DNA of 64,000 nt from Lujinxingia litoralis (GCF_003260125.1 NZ_QHKO01000002.1:186001-250000), one strand, 5' to 3'; shown: positions 9,034 through 18,028, numbered from the stretch's first letter. The notes: generated from the letters alone by a model not told the origin. Made by a program: numbers and translations.

Positions 9034-10749
9034 GTGAATCGACACACGAAGCGCATGCGATGCACGTCATGGATCGGGTTAACGCTGGCTCTGGGGCTGG
9101 CGAGCTGTGCAGAATCGGTGGTCACGGCGGAGTTTCCCGACGCCGGGCTTGACTCCGGCGTCGATGCCTCGGAAGACGTCGATCCCGAGGACAGCGGTAG
9201 GGAGGATGGCGGCGATTCAGACACCGACGGAGGGGGAGGCGATGGCGGGACGGACGGCGGCGACGGTGGGCCGGACGAAGGTACGCCCGATGAGGAGGCC
9301 TGTCTTTCGGAGAACGTAATTCCCAATCCTGGCCGCCAGGGAAGCGAGGCGTGTCGCCCGAGTCAGGGCTGGGGCACCCGGGCGTATTTTGTGGCCTCCT
9401 ACGGTGACGATACCAACGAGGGCACGTTGCAGCACCCACTGGCGACGATTGGCCGGGCGCTGGAGGTGGCCTCCGGCGACCCGGAGCGTGACCTGATTTT
9501 GGTGGAGGTTGGGACTTACGAGGAGGTGGTTGAGCTGCGTGAGGGCGTCCACATCATCGGTGGATATGCTTTTGGGTGGTTGCATGACCCCTCCGGGCGA
9601 GTGGTGGTCAGCGGAGGACGCCCCACCATGGTGGGCGAAGGCATTGAGGCCACCACCCGATTGGTGAACCTGGATATCGTGGGCGAAGACGCACTCCCCG
9701 GAGAGACCACCGTGGCCATGGTGCTGCGGGATAGTCAGGGGGTGGTGCTGGAGAATGCTCGCGTGCAGGGGGGACGCGGAGGTCAGGGGGCGGCCGGGGC
9801 TCCCGGGAGCGCGGGAGGAAACGGAAGCGCGGGTGCGCGCGGGGGGAATGCGCCGGACCGTCGAAACGGCGTCGGCATCTGCACCAATCAGGACAACCCG
9901 CCTTCTCCGGGAGCCGGGGGGAGTGCAACCTGTGGCGGCGTGGCCCGGGGCGGCCAGGGGGGACATGCGGGATTTCGCGATGAAGACGGCGACGTGGGGG
10001 GGGGTAGCGCTGGTGTCAACGGAGCAGGAGGTGCCAGCGGTGGCGCGGGAGGCCGACGCGGCATTGACAGCATTAGCTCGGGAGACGGCGGCCAGGGAGC
10101 CGCGGGAACGGACGGCGCTCCAGGAGATTCGGGTACTGGGGGTGACGCCGGGGGCAGCTTTGCGAACCTTCAGTGGACAGGAAGTCGTGGGGAGGATGGA
10201 GGTGTAGGTGCGACGGGAGGCGGCGGCGGAGGCGGCGGCGGAGGAGGAGGGTATGAAGACACCGGGTGGCTTGCATGCGACAGCTGGGGAGGCGCCGGCG
10301 GCGGCGGGGGCGGAGGCGGGTGTCCCGGTACCGGGGGGCAGGGCGGCGAGTACGGTGGGGCGTCGATAGCGCTGGTGCTGGAAAACAGTGTGTTTACGGG
10401 ACGCAGTGCGCAGGTCCTGGGGGGTGAAGGGGGACGCGGTGGAGACGGCGGTGTGGGCGGCGATGGCGGCGATGGTGGCGGCGGGGGAGCCGGCGGCAAC
10501 CACGAATCGGGCAACAACAGTGGATTCGGAGGCAAAGGTGGCGATGGCGGCGATGGCGGCCAGGGAGGTACCGGCGGCGGGGGAGCCGGCGGACCTTCGT
10601 TTGCGATCTACGCCACGGCGCCGCTGACCGAGGCCGATCTCGGAGATGTCACCCTGACGCCCGGACCAGGCGGTGAGGGAGGTGGTCCGGGAAGCGGAGT
10701 GCTGAAGGGAGCCACCGGCCGAAGCGCGGCCATTGAGGTTGGCCCCTGA
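9034..10749 (+). CDS. Glycine-rich DUF1565/beta-helix lipoprotein
   Basis: A 571-residue predicted lipoprotein. The N-terminus has a signal peptide ending in a lipobox (LASC, near residues 22-25). It is followed by an acidic Asp/Gly/Glu linker to about residue 90. Residues 110-220 contain the DUF1565 type pattern (AYFVASYGDDTNEGT, then PLATIGRALEVA), known at the start of right-handed parallel beta-helix surface proteins. From about residue 245 to 540 the chain is dominated by GG-x repeats with a few cysteines, interrupted by a hydrophobic strand near residue 450. The GTG start is supported by GAGGAGGA at 9023-9030. It is likely at the cell surface, with function unknown. The low-complexity part may be a flexible or collagen/PGII-like stalk. 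Confidence 0.8.
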   Translation: MNRHTKRMRCTSWIGLTLALGLASCAESVVTAEFPDAGLDSGVDASEDVDPEDSGREDGGDSDTDGGGGDGGTDGGDGGPDEGTPDEEACLSENVIPNPGRQGSEACRPSQGWGTRAYFVASYGDDTNEGTLQHPLATIGRALEVASGDPERDLILVEVGTYEEVVELREGVHIIGGYAFGWLHDPSGRVVVSGGRPTMVGEGIEATTRLVNLDIVGEDALPGETTVAMVLRDSQGVVLENARVQGGRGGQGAAGAPGSAGGNGSAGARGGNAPDRRNGVGICTNQDNPPSPGAGGSATCGGVARGGQGGHAGFRDEDGDVGGGSAGVNGAGGASGGAGGRRGIDSISSGDGGQGAAGTDGAPGDSGTGGDAGGSFANLQWTGSRGEDGGVGATGGGGGGGGGGGGYEDTGWLACDSWGGAGGGGGGGGCPGTGGQGGEYGGASIALVLENSVFTGRSAQVLGGEGGRGGDGGVGGDGGDGGGGGAGGNHESGNNSGFGGKGGDGGDGGQGGTGGGGAGGPSFAIYATAPLTEADLGDVTLTPGPGGEGGGPGSGVLKGATGRSAAIEVGP

Positions 10750-10771
10750 GTTCATGGAGGCGGCACCACCA

Positions 10772-10810
10772 AAAGAAGCGGCTCTCCCTTGAAGGGAGAG
10801 CCGCTTCTTT
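10772..10810. terminator. Bidirectional intrinsic terminator
   Basis: Perfect 17-base arms (10772-10788 and 10794-10810) with a 5-base loop. The flanks are A-rich on the left and T-rich on the right, so it can stop transcription from both the lipoprotein gene and the convergent pspA paralogue. Confidence 0.88.
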
Positions 10811-10850
10811 ATTCGTCAGAATGTGATCCTAGCCTCGTAACGGACGTCAC

Positions 10851-11666
10851 CTACTCCTGAAACTTACGCTTGAGGTCGGCCAGATCGTCGTGATCGCTGC
10901 GAGGAGAGCGTTCCTCGCGTGGAGAGGGGGCTTTGGAACGCGGCTTACGCGCTTCGAGGCGACTGAAGATCGAGTCGAGTTCGGCGCGGCGAGGATCGCC
11001 ACCGATGTCGCTGAGTTCGCGCATGGCTTCAATTTCGGCTTCCATGCTGTCGATCTTGCTCGACATTCGGTCAAACTCGCGCATCGACCGCGTGGTATCA
11101 AAGGTCTCGTCGTCGACCTCGGGGGAGCCGCCCGCGGGGGCCTGGGGGCTTTCTTCCGGTGCCTGCCCGCGCTCGCGCGCTTCCATGCGTCGGCGTAACT
11201 CTGCGTCCCAGTCGGACTCATTGCGCGGGGTGCTGCGGCCGGCATTCTGGCGGCTTGAGGCAGCCTGCATCTTGCCCCGGGTACCCTCGAGTTTGTGTTC
11301 CAGCGCTTCGAGTGCGCGAGCAATGTCTTGCATGTAGGCGCGGTGGTCGTCGAGTTGATCCCGCAGACGTCGGGCCTGGGTCATAGCCTGGTTCTTAACG
11401 ACGAGTGCTTCCCGCGCCAAATCTTCATCGCCGTTGCGCAGCGCGAGCATCGCCCGGTCTTCCCACTGGTCGACCTTTTCCCGTTCGGCGCGGATCTGCT
11501 CAATGAGCTGCTTCTCGCCACGGCGCAGCTCGGCCTGTTGGCGGCGAGCATCGCGCAGGCTGGACTCCACATCCTGGAAGCCCCGGCGCGTACCGCCGCG
11601 TTCGCCACGCGAACTCTCATTGAGGTTGGAGCGAATCAACAGGTTGAGGCGATCAAGGATGCTCAT
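10851..11666 (-). CDS. PspA/IM30 family protein, second paralogue
   Basis: A 271-residue PspA-like coiled-coil protein. It begins MSILDRLNLLIRSNLNE, the amphipathic helix, and has the long charged helix region to about residue 145. It then has a linker rich in Ala/Pro/Arg and Glu (about residues 135-185), longer than in the first paralogue, before the conserved block FDRMSSKIDSMEAEIEA. That block matches FDRMSGKIEQMEAEAEA in the paralogue at 1815. The C-terminus is basic rather than acidic, unlike the other copy. The start at 11666 is set by AAGGGAGAG a few bases upstream; a start at 11696 would overlap the upstream gene. It lies 19 bases after the YhaM-like gene, so they form an operon. Confidence 0.88.
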   Translation of the reverse strand: MSILDRLNLLIRSNLNESSRGERGGTRRGFQDVESSLRDARRQQAELRRGEKQLIEQIRAEREKVDQWEDRAMLALRNGDEDLAREALVVKNQAMTQARRLRDQLDDHRAYMQDIARALEALEHKLEGTRGKMQAASSRQNAGRSTPRNESDWDAELRRRMEARERGQAPEESPQAPAGGSPEVDDETFDTTRSMREFDRMSSKIDSMEAEIEAMRELSDIGGDPRRAELDSIFSRLEARKPRSKAPSPREERSPRSDHDDLADLKRKFQE

Positions 11667-11685
11667 AATCTCTCCCTTCGCGGGG

Positions 11686-12855
11686 TCATTCGCCAAAGAG
11701 GCTCAGGTTCTTGTCTTCTGGACGCGGCGTGCGGGGTTCGGCGGCACGGGCCGAAGATGGCTCTGCGACAGGCCTGGCTTCGGGCTCCGGGGACGTGTTC
11801 GTTGCCAGACCCGGGCCTTCGGTGTCCTGGAGCATGACGCGGCCCTCTTGTCCCCAACGGCCGCCAGCGGGTGCAGGTTGTACGAACATAAAACCTTCCA
11901 GCGCGCGGCGGTAATCCGACCAACCGCCGCTGGCCGACGCTCCGGAAACCAGGGGTTCGCAGGCATTCCAGCACATGTTCATGCGGCTGTCGATCATGTC
12001 CAAAAAGTGCAGGAGCATTGCCTCAGCGGTGCGCGGCGTCACCGGGGAGCCGTATTCCATGCGTCCGTGATGACTTAAGACCAGATGCTTGAGGTGGGTG
12101 ACCAGGTCCGGATCGAGTTCCGGGGTGAGAGCGGCGGCCACCTGTCCGACGATCTCGGCGCCGCGGGCAATATGGCCCACCATGCGCCCTTCGGTCGTGT
12201 AGTCGAAGCTGCGCCGGTAAGAGAGTTCTTCGACCTTGCCCATGTCATGGAGCACCACTCCGGCAATCACCAGATCGGAGTCCACCAGCCCGGGATAATA
12301 GGCCTGGTAGTGCCGAGCCATCTGAAGCCCCAGCCGGGCCATGGACAGGGTGTGCTCCAGGAGCCCGCCGAGGAAGTTGTGGTGGTTGGTGACGGCGGCC
12401 GGCGCCTGCTTGTAGCGTCGAGCGAAGTCGGGATCGTCCAGCAGGGCGTTGAGAAAGCGCAGGACCTCCGGGCTCTGAATCTGATGGGTGAGCAGGGAGC
12501 GCAGCTGCTCAAAGAGCCCGTCGGCCGACCAGCGCGAATGCGGCATGTAGTCCGCCAGATCCACCGAGGCATCGTCGATGCGCTCCATGTCGGTGATCGT
12601 GATCTGGAGCTTGTCGCGGTAGCTGCTCACTCGCCCACGGATGGCCACAAAGTCGTCGATGTCGGCGCGTTTATCGAGCATCAGCGCGTTGTCCCACGCC
12701 CGCACCTCAATGGTGCCGCTGCGATCCTGCAGCGTCATGCTCAGGTAAGGATCTCCGGAGCGGGTCTCGCGGATGCTTTTTGCAGCGAGCAAAAAGGTCG
12801 ACTCCACCACAGCATTGTCTTCTAGATCGGCGATATAGACTTTTGAACGGGCCAT
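11686..12855 (-). CDS. YhaM-like 3'-5' exoribonuclease (OB-fold plus HD domain)
   Basis: A 389-residue protein with two recognisable parts. Residues 1-100 form an OB nucleic-acid-binding fold (SGDPYLSMTLQDRSGTIEVRAWD then a VAIRGRVSSYRDKLQITI stretch). Residues 150-310 form an HD metal-dependent phosphohydrolase domain with HTLSMARL, VLHDMGK and LSHHGRMEYGSP. This arrangement is that of YhaM/CBF1-type 3'-5' exoribonucleases, also active on single-stranded DNA, so RNA turnover is the likely role. The last 70 residues are Pro/Glu/Ala-rich and probably disordered. It is the first gene of a two-gene operon with the second pspA paralogue, an unexpected pairing of nuclease and membrane-stress protein. 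Confidence 0.88.
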   Translation of the reverse strand: MARSKVYIADLEDNAVVESTFLLAAKSIRETRSGDPYLSMTLQDRSGTIEVRAWDNALMLDKRADIDDFVAIRGRVSSYRDKLQITITDMERIDDASVDLADYMPHSRWSADGLFEQLRSLLTHQIQSPEVLRFLNALLDDPDFARRYKQAPAAVTNHHNFLGGLLEHTLSMARLGLQMARHYQAYYPGLVDSDLVIAGVVLHDMGKVEELSYRRSFDYTTEGRMVGHIARGAEIVGQVAAALTPELDPDLVTHLKHLVLSHHGRMEYGSPVTPRTAEAMLLHFLDMIDSRMNMCWNACEPLVSGASASGGWSDYRRALEGFMFVQPAPAGGRWGQEGRVMLQDTEGPGLATNTSPEPEARPVAEPSSARAAEPRTPRPEDKNLSLFGE

Positions 12856-13037
12856 CCAGGATCTCCAGGCACCAGGTCATTCGGGTGGAGGCCACGCACC
12901 CTCGCGCATCGAGCCTCCAGAGCATTTGGACCACGGCATAGCACAGGGCAGGGGGCACCAAAAGCCAGGAGCCCGAGGTGGAGCGGCCCTCTCCGGGGAG
13001 CGCGGGCCAAGCGAACCTGGCCCGCGCCGGGGAAATG

Positions 13038-13066
13038 TTGATTCCCGGCAGAGCCGTGGCAAAATG
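13038..13066 (+). promoter_or_regulatory. Possible promoter for the 760-residue kinase gene
   Basis: TTGATT (13038-13043), a 17-base spacer and AAAATG (13061-13066) lie about 70 bases before the GTG start. The -10 is a weak match. Confidence 0.3.
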
Positions 13067-13137
13067 CGCGGGCAAACCCTCATTTCGCGCGTTCGGCAGG
13101 CCGCCGCAACGCCCGAAATGAAGCCCCAGGACGAATT

Positions 13138-15420
13138 GTGAGTCAGGATGACGCCCAAAACCAGTCCCCACGCCGGGACACCGCTCCGGTCCATGATGAG
13201 GCGCAACCGGCGGCATCGTCGCCGATGACCTTGCCCTCGGATAAGCCCCGGGAGCTGGCCGCCGATGAGGCACGTCAGATCGTCAAGATCTGCAAGGCCT
13301 GCATGGTCTCGCAGAACGGAGGCGGTGGCTACTGCGTTAAATGCGGCGCGCCGCTGGTGCCAATTCGGGCGGTGAAAGATAGCTGCATCGGCGATCTTGT
13401 CGGCGGAAAATTCAAGATCATTGAACCGATCGGCTCCGGGGGAATGGGTGATGTGTACCTGGGCGTCAATGAAAAGCTCGGGCAGCGCGTCGCGGTGAAG
13501 TTTCTCAATCAGAAGTTCACCTCGGATGAGCGTATCGTGCTGCGCTTTCTCAACGAGGCGCGCTCCTATTGTAAAGTGAATCACCCAAACGCCGTAACCT
13601 TGCTGGAGTATGGGCAGCACGAGAACGGCGCGCTCTACCTGATCACCGAGTTCATTGAGGGGAAGAGCCTCACCGACGTGCTCCGCGCTCGCGGCCCCCT
13701 GGATCTTGCCAACGTCGTCTCGATCGGGGTTCAGGTCTGTGAGGTGCTCCGGGCGGCGCACGCCCAGGGGGTGATTCACCGCGACTTAAAGCCCGACAAC
13801 CTGATGTTGATGGATGCGCGCAAGGGCCGCTTCATCGTCAAGGTGCTTGACTTCGGAATCGCCAAGATCGCCGACGATGACGATGCGCCGATGACCGAGA
13901 CCGGGTCGATCTTTGGGACGCCCGAGTTTATGTCGCCGGAGCAGGCCCGGGGGGATGTGGCCGACCCCCGCTCCGATATTTACGCACTGGGCGTGATCCT
14001 TTTCTTTATGGCGACCGGAAAGCTGCCTTTTAAGGGCAAAAATAAGTTCGCCATTCTCAATAAGCAGCTCAATGATCCACCGCCCTTACCCGGGGAAGTT
14101 CGGCCGGGTCTGGAGGTCGACGCCAACCTGGAAGCGGTGATTCTGCGCTGCCTGGCGAAGGCCCCTGAGGATCGGCCCGCCAACGCCGACCAACTCGCTG
14201 AATTACTCGAGAAGGTCGAAGCGGGAGTGCGGGTGGAAGCGCCGGCCGGAGCCCGGGAGGCGGCACATGCCCAGGCCCTCAAAGAACGGGCTCAGCGCGT
14301 CGGTGCCGGGCTCAGCGAATTCAGCGAGGGCAGTGAGCCGGATGTCCCGGCACTGGCCGATCCGGGCTTCGAAAGCGGACCCTTGGCAGCGGTGGGCATG
14401 TCCCTGGACTCCGGCCCCATGGAGGGGTTTGAAGCTGTGATGCCGTCGGAGCCTGAGTTCTCCGCCGACCAACCCTTTGAGTTTGGTGGGACCGATGCCC
14501 CCTGGGAGCAACGAGGGCGGCGCGCTCGCAAACGCTCGGGAGCACTTGTCGCAGCGTTGAGCACGGTGACCGTTGTCGGGTTGGCGATGGGGTGGAGCGT
14601 CTGGCGCGCTACGCCGCAAGATGCCGCTGACGCCCAGAGCGCTTCCATCTCTGATGGCGAGGATGGCACGCAGTGGACGGACCTCGAAGCAGCCGTCGGG
14701 CATCTGATTGAAGCCGGACAACTCGAGGAGGCAAGCCAGGCGCTGGAGGGCTCGGGGCAAGATGATCCGCGAAAGGCTGCGCTGCGCGCCCGCATTCACC
14801 GGGTGGCAAATCTCGACCTTCAACTGGCCTCGGCGCTGCAGGCCGTGCGCTGCGAGCAGGCCCGCGCGCTCTATGAAGAACTCGTGGTGCAGTCGCCCGG
14901 CACCGCCACCGGGCGTTTAGACGCAGTCGAACGCTGCGCCCCACCACGCCCGAGCGTAGCGCCTGGCCCGGCGCCCCCCACCACGCCCGCCCCGAAGCCG
15001 AGTACTCCCGCCGTGCCCTTGAACGAGGAGCCTGAAACGCCTGAAACACCGGGTGCGGCTGAAACATCTGAAACACCTGAAACGCCGAGTGGCCCTGAAA
15101 CACCTGAAACGCCGGCAACGACGCCGCAGCCGGAATCTCCCGAAGGCGAAGCTCATTCGCCGGGGGCGTCGGAGCCTTCCGAGGAAGAGGCTCCGACGAA
15201 CTCGCCGCCTGCACCGCGCCCCGACGTTGACCTTTCATCCGAGAGTTCCGAGTCTCCGCATGTGGCGGAAACTCCGGGCGAGCCAGCGTCTTCGCCGGCC
15301 CGAGAGGGGGGCGAAGCGGCGCCCGAGGATGCGCCCGAGTCTGACGCTGACGCCGATGTTCCTGGCGACGAGACGCTGCCTCCCGAGGACGGGATGGCGC
15401 TGCCTCCACGCCAGCTTTGA
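13138..15420 (+). CDS. Membrane-anchored Ser/Thr protein kinase with N-terminal zinc ribbon
   Basis: A 760-residue Hanks-type kinase. A zinc-ribbon-like pair CKAC...CVKC lies near residues 58-77. The kinase domain spans about 90-355 with GSGGMGDVYLG, the VAVKFL lysine, IHRDLKPDN, LDFGIAK and GTPEFMSPEQARG, so it should be catalytically active. A single transmembrane helix is at about 467-488. After it come about 110 residues of helical TPR-like character (AAVGHLIEAGQLEEASQALEG) and a Pro/Glu/Thr-rich tail with many imperfect PETPETP repeats. The kinase is therefore cytoplasmic and the tail is outside the inner membrane. The GTG start has CAGGA 5 bases upstream. It stands 171 bases ahead of the pseudokinase gene, with which it shares layout. 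Confidence 0.92.
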   Translation: MSQDDAQNQSPRRDTAPVHDEAQPAASSPMTLPSDKPRELAADEARQIVKICKACMVSQNGGGGYCVKCGAPLVPIRAVKDSCIGDLVGGKFKIIEPIGSGGMGDVYLGVNEKLGQRVAVKFLNQKFTSDERIVLRFLNEARSYCKVNHPNAVTLLEYGQHENGALYLITEFIEGKSLTDVLRARGPLDLANVVSIGVQVCEVLRAAHAQGVIHRDLKPDNLMLMDARKGRFIVKVLDFGIAKIADDDDAPMTETGSIFGTPEFMSPEQARGDVADPRSDIYALGVILFFMATGKLPFKGKNKFAILNKQLNDPPPLPGEVRPGLEVDANLEAVILRCLAKAPEDRPANADQLAELLEKVEAGVRVEAPAGAREAAHAQALKERAQRVGAGLSEFSEGSEPDVPALADPGFESGPLAAVGMSLDSGPMEGFEAVMPSEPEFSADQPFEFGGTDAPWEQRGRRARKRSGALVAALSTVTVVGLAMGWSVWRATPQDAADAQSASISDGEDGTQWTDLEAAVGHLIEAGQLEEASQALEGSGQDDPRKAALRARIHRVANLDLQLASALQAVRCEQARALYEELVVQSPGTATGRLDAVERCAPPRPSVAPGPAPPTTPAPKPSTPAVPLNEEPETPETPGAAETSETPETPSGPETPETPATTPQPESPEGEAHSPGASEPSEEEAPTNSPPAPRPDVDLSSESSESPHVAETPGEPASSPAREGGEAAPEDAPESDADADVPGDETLPPEDGMALPPRQL

Positions 15421-15454
15421 TGCAGCCGCGAGGAGTCGCCAGCGATCGCTCCGG

Positions 15455-15483
15455 TTGCGCCTTCGGGGGCAATTTGCTAATTC
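15455..15483 (+). promoter_or_regulatory. Possible promoter for the pseudokinase gene
   Basis: TTGCGC (15455-15460), a 17-base spacer and TAATTC preceded by TGC (15478-15483). The same TGCTAATTC -10 region recurs 17 bases after TTGACC upstream of yajC. Confidence 0.4.
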
Positions 15484-15591
15484 CTGCTTTTCGTTTATCT
15501 GGTCCAGGAATGCGTCTGTTTTCCGATACCTGCGCCGTGCGGCGCGAGCAAAGAGACGCTTAAGCCCGGAGTTTCCGGGAGGTAAAAGACC

Positions 15592-17907
15592 GTGCTCTGT
15601 CATCAGTGTGGAAGCCCCGTCGAAGGAGACGTGACTCAATGCCCGAACTGCGGGGTGAGTTTGCGTCGTAATCGTCGTAAACCCCTGTCTTCGGGCGAGG
15701 GTCTGCGGCGCATGACCATGGAACTTAAGGCCCTTGATCTCAAGGGGCTGTATTTCCCTCCGGGAGAGCTTATTGCGGAGCGTTTTAAACTCTCGGAACG
15801 CATCGGTGAGGGCACCTTCGGTCAGGTCTATCGGGCCGAAGATACACTCATCGAGAGCGAGGTGGCGATCAAGCTCTTCGCCCGGGAGGTACTGCGCACT
15901 CCGCTTGATGAAGAGCGCTTTTTAAAGGCCACGCGCGCGGCGCGAACCCTGACCCAGCGCAATGTGGTGCGCCTGCACGACAGCGGTGTGCATAAGGGGC
16001 ATCCCTGGGTTTCGATGCAGCACCTGGAGGGGCTGAACCTTCAGAAGGTGCTCAAGATGCGTCAGGAGCGCGGGCAACGTTTTGAGCTCGAAGAGTTGGA
16101 GCCGATTGTCGCGCAGATCACGCTTGCGTTGCAGCATGTCGGCCGAGATTACCCCCATGGCAATCTCAAGCCCGAGAACATTCTCTTTTTGCCCGACCTT
16201 CTCAAGATCACCGATACCTATGTGCTGGCTGCGCTGGCGCCGGAGGTTGTCGCCGAGCGGGCGCACCAGAGCCCCTTTATGGCTCCCGAGCTTCGCTCCG
16301 CTGCCGGCGCGCCAGATGCGCGGGCGGATGTCTACAGCGTGGGCGCGCTGCTTAAAGAGATGGTTTTCGGCCCGGATCATGCGCCGGGAAGCTATCGGGG
16401 CGACTCGCAGCTCGAAGCCGTCGACGCCCTGATCCAACGCGCCATGGCCACGGTGCCGGACGAGCGCTACCCCTCTGTTGAAGCGCTCGGCGAAGATTTT
16501 GCCACGGTGGTGGATACGGGGCAGCGGCTGGTGAGCGATGGCAACGGTGCGGCACCAACGCCGATGCCGCCTGCGCCTCCGATGGCCCCCGCGGCACCGT
16601 CCGCAGAGCTGCTGGAGGAGGAGACTCCTCTCGATATTGGTGAGCCCCCCGAAGACGACATCGCAACCGTTGAAGTCAAGCGCAGCGGTCAGAAGCCAGA
16701 ACTCATCGACATGCTGCCGACCAACGAGGTCGACCGGGCCACGCACGCCGCGCCTCCCGTGACATCGACGTCTTCGGGGACGGCGTCCAGCGGCGCTACC
16801 GGGCCCAGCGCACCTCCGCCCCCAAGCCAGGTGCCCGCCCGCAAAGAGCGCTCACCAGGGGTAGCCGGAAAGGTTGCGGCAACTCCGGCGTCTGCGGCGC
16901 GTGGAGCAGCTCAGAAGAAGACCGGTGGGAAGGTGCCGGTGGCAGCGTTGGTGGCCCTGATATTTATCGCGCTCATCGTAGCATTGGTGGCCATGCAGCG
17001 CGATGATAAGCCCGCGGCGAATCAGGCATCGATCAGCGCCGCAGAAGCCGTAAGTCCCGGGGAGCCTAAGCCCGAAGAACTTGCTAATGCATCGTCAGTG
17101 ACGCCGGACTCCGGTGCGAGCGATGAGGTTGCTGAGGCGGCGCAGGCGCGACGTGAGGCGATGGCCAGCCTGGTCGCCAGCGCCGGTCCGCAACTTTATA
17201 AAGCGGTTGACGATGCCTCCCAGGCCGCGGCGACCCGCGGAGAGGAGCTTGCTGAAGAAACCCGACAGGCTGAACTCGTCGCCGCCCAGCAACAAGCCGA
17301 GACCTCAGCGCCACAGCCAGAGCAGGGCGGATCCTCGTCGACAAGCCCGACCGGGCGCGCCTCCGAGCGCACCGCAAGTGGAGCCGCCTCCCGCCCCACC
17401 GAGGAAGCCGCGCGGCCGGTGGCTCGCGGGACCAACTGCCCCTCGGGAATGGTCCTGGTGCGCGCCAACGCAGGAAACTTCTGTGTGGACGCGTACGAAT
17501 ACCCCGGGCGTGGCCGCACTCCCAAGACGCGCGTCACCTGGTTTGAGGCTCGCCGGCTCTGTGCACAGGACACGAAGCGACTGTGTACGATCAGTGAGTG
17601 GCGCTCGACCTGTGGAGGCTCCGCCTATCCCTATGGCAACAGCTTCGACGCCGATCGTTGCAACACCGCCGACGAAGACGGCTTTGAGCGAAACGTCTCG
17701 GCTGCCGGCAGTTTTGCCCAGTGCCGAAGCCGTTCGGGCGCCTTTGATATGACCGGCAATGTTCATGAGTGGGTCGAAGAGCAACGCGTCGCCGGAGGGG
17801 GCTTCGACAGCAGCGAAGATGTGGCGTCGTGTCGCTACTCCTCACCGAAAGCGCCGGGCTCGGGAGCCTCAAACATCGGCTTCCGTTGCTGCGCCAACCC
17901 CTCCTGA
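15592..17907 (+). CDS. Predicted pseudokinase fused to an FGE-sulfatase-like domain, membrane anchored
   Basis: A 771-residue protein. A zinc ribbon uses C3, C6, C17 and C20. The kinase fold at about 57-310 keeps the glycine loop (GEGTFGQVY) and the VAIK lysine. However, the catalytic HRD motif reads HGN (189-191), so the base aspartate is Asn191, and DFG is replaced by DTY (208-210). It is therefore predicted not to transfer phosphate normally. A single membrane helix lies at about 448-468. The C-terminal 155 residues (about 617-771) match the formylglycine-generating-enzyme/SUMF1-like fold: CPSGMVLV, FCVDAYEYP, VTWFEARRLC, RLCTISEWRSTC, FDMTGNVHEWVEE and the terminal NIGFRCC. The GTG start has GGGAGGT 8 bases upstream. 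Kinase-FGE fusions such as chlamydial Pkn1 are known; loss of the catalytic Asp is the odd part. Confidence 0.87.
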   Translation: MLCHQCGSPVEGDVTQCPNCGVSLRRNRRKPLSSGEGLRRMTMELKALDLKGLYFPPGELIAERFKLSERIGEGTFGQVYRAEDTLIESEVAIKLFAREVLRTPLDEERFLKATRAARTLTQRNVVRLHDSGVHKGHPWVSMQHLEGLNLQKVLKMRQERGQRFELEELEPIVAQITLALQHVGRDYPHGNLKPENILFLPDLLKITDTYVLAALAPEVVAERAHQSPFMAPELRSAAGAPDARADVYSVGALLKEMVFGPDHAPGSYRGDSQLEAVDALIQRAMATVPDERYPSVEALGEDFATVVDTGQRLVSDGNGAAPTPMPPAPPMAPAAPSAELLEEETPLDIGEPPEDDIATVEVKRSGQKPELIDMLPTNEVDRATHAAPPVTSTSSGTASSGATGPSAPPPPSQVPARKERSPGVAGKVAATPASAARGAAQKKTGGKVPVAALVALIFIALIVALVAMQRDDKPAANQASISAAEAVSPGEPKPEELANASSVTPDSGASDEVAEAAQARREAMASLVASAGPQLYKAVDDASQAAATRGEELAEETRQAELVAAQQQAETSAPQPEQGGSSSTSPTGRASERTASGAASRPTEEAARPVARGTNCPSGMVLVRANAGNFCVDAYEYPGRGRTPKTRVTWFEARRLCAQDTKRLCTISEWRSTCGGSAYPYGNSFDADRCNTADEDGFERNVSAAGSFAQCRSRSGAFDMTGNVHEWVEEQRVAGGGFDSSEDVASCRYSSPKAPGSGASNIGFRCCANPS

Positions 17908-17967
17908 GCGCGACGGCGCCGAAAAGAGAGGCGTAGGGGCAGCCGGAAAATAATCGCCCAGAAAAAA

Positions 17968-18000
17968 CAAAGAGCGCGCCCACTGCGGGCGCGCTCTTTG
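17968..18000. terminator. Bidirectional intrinsic terminator
   Basis: Perfect 14-base arms (17968-17981 and 17987-18000) with a 5-base loop and an A-rich left flank, between the pseudokinase gene and the convergent lipoprotein gene. Confidence 0.85.
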
Positions 18001-18028
18001 TGCTCTGAGATATCAGACAGGGCAGACC

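Noticed and set aside
9217..10755. A 512-codon minus-strand open frame opposite the glycine-rich lipoprotein
   Set aside because: It is a Ala/Ser/Pro-rich shadow of GGN codons; the sense gene has a lipobox, a ribosome site and a DUF1565 motif.
13081..13120. Inverted repeat CATTTCG/CGAAATG before the kinase gene as an operator
   Set aside because: Seven-base arms 26 bases apart are common by chance in this length of DNA and no second copy was seen.
12877..13779. A 300-codon minus-strand frame across the promoter region and start of the kinase gene
   Set aside because: It overlaps the conserved zinc ribbon and kinase motifs on the plus strand and has no family likeness.
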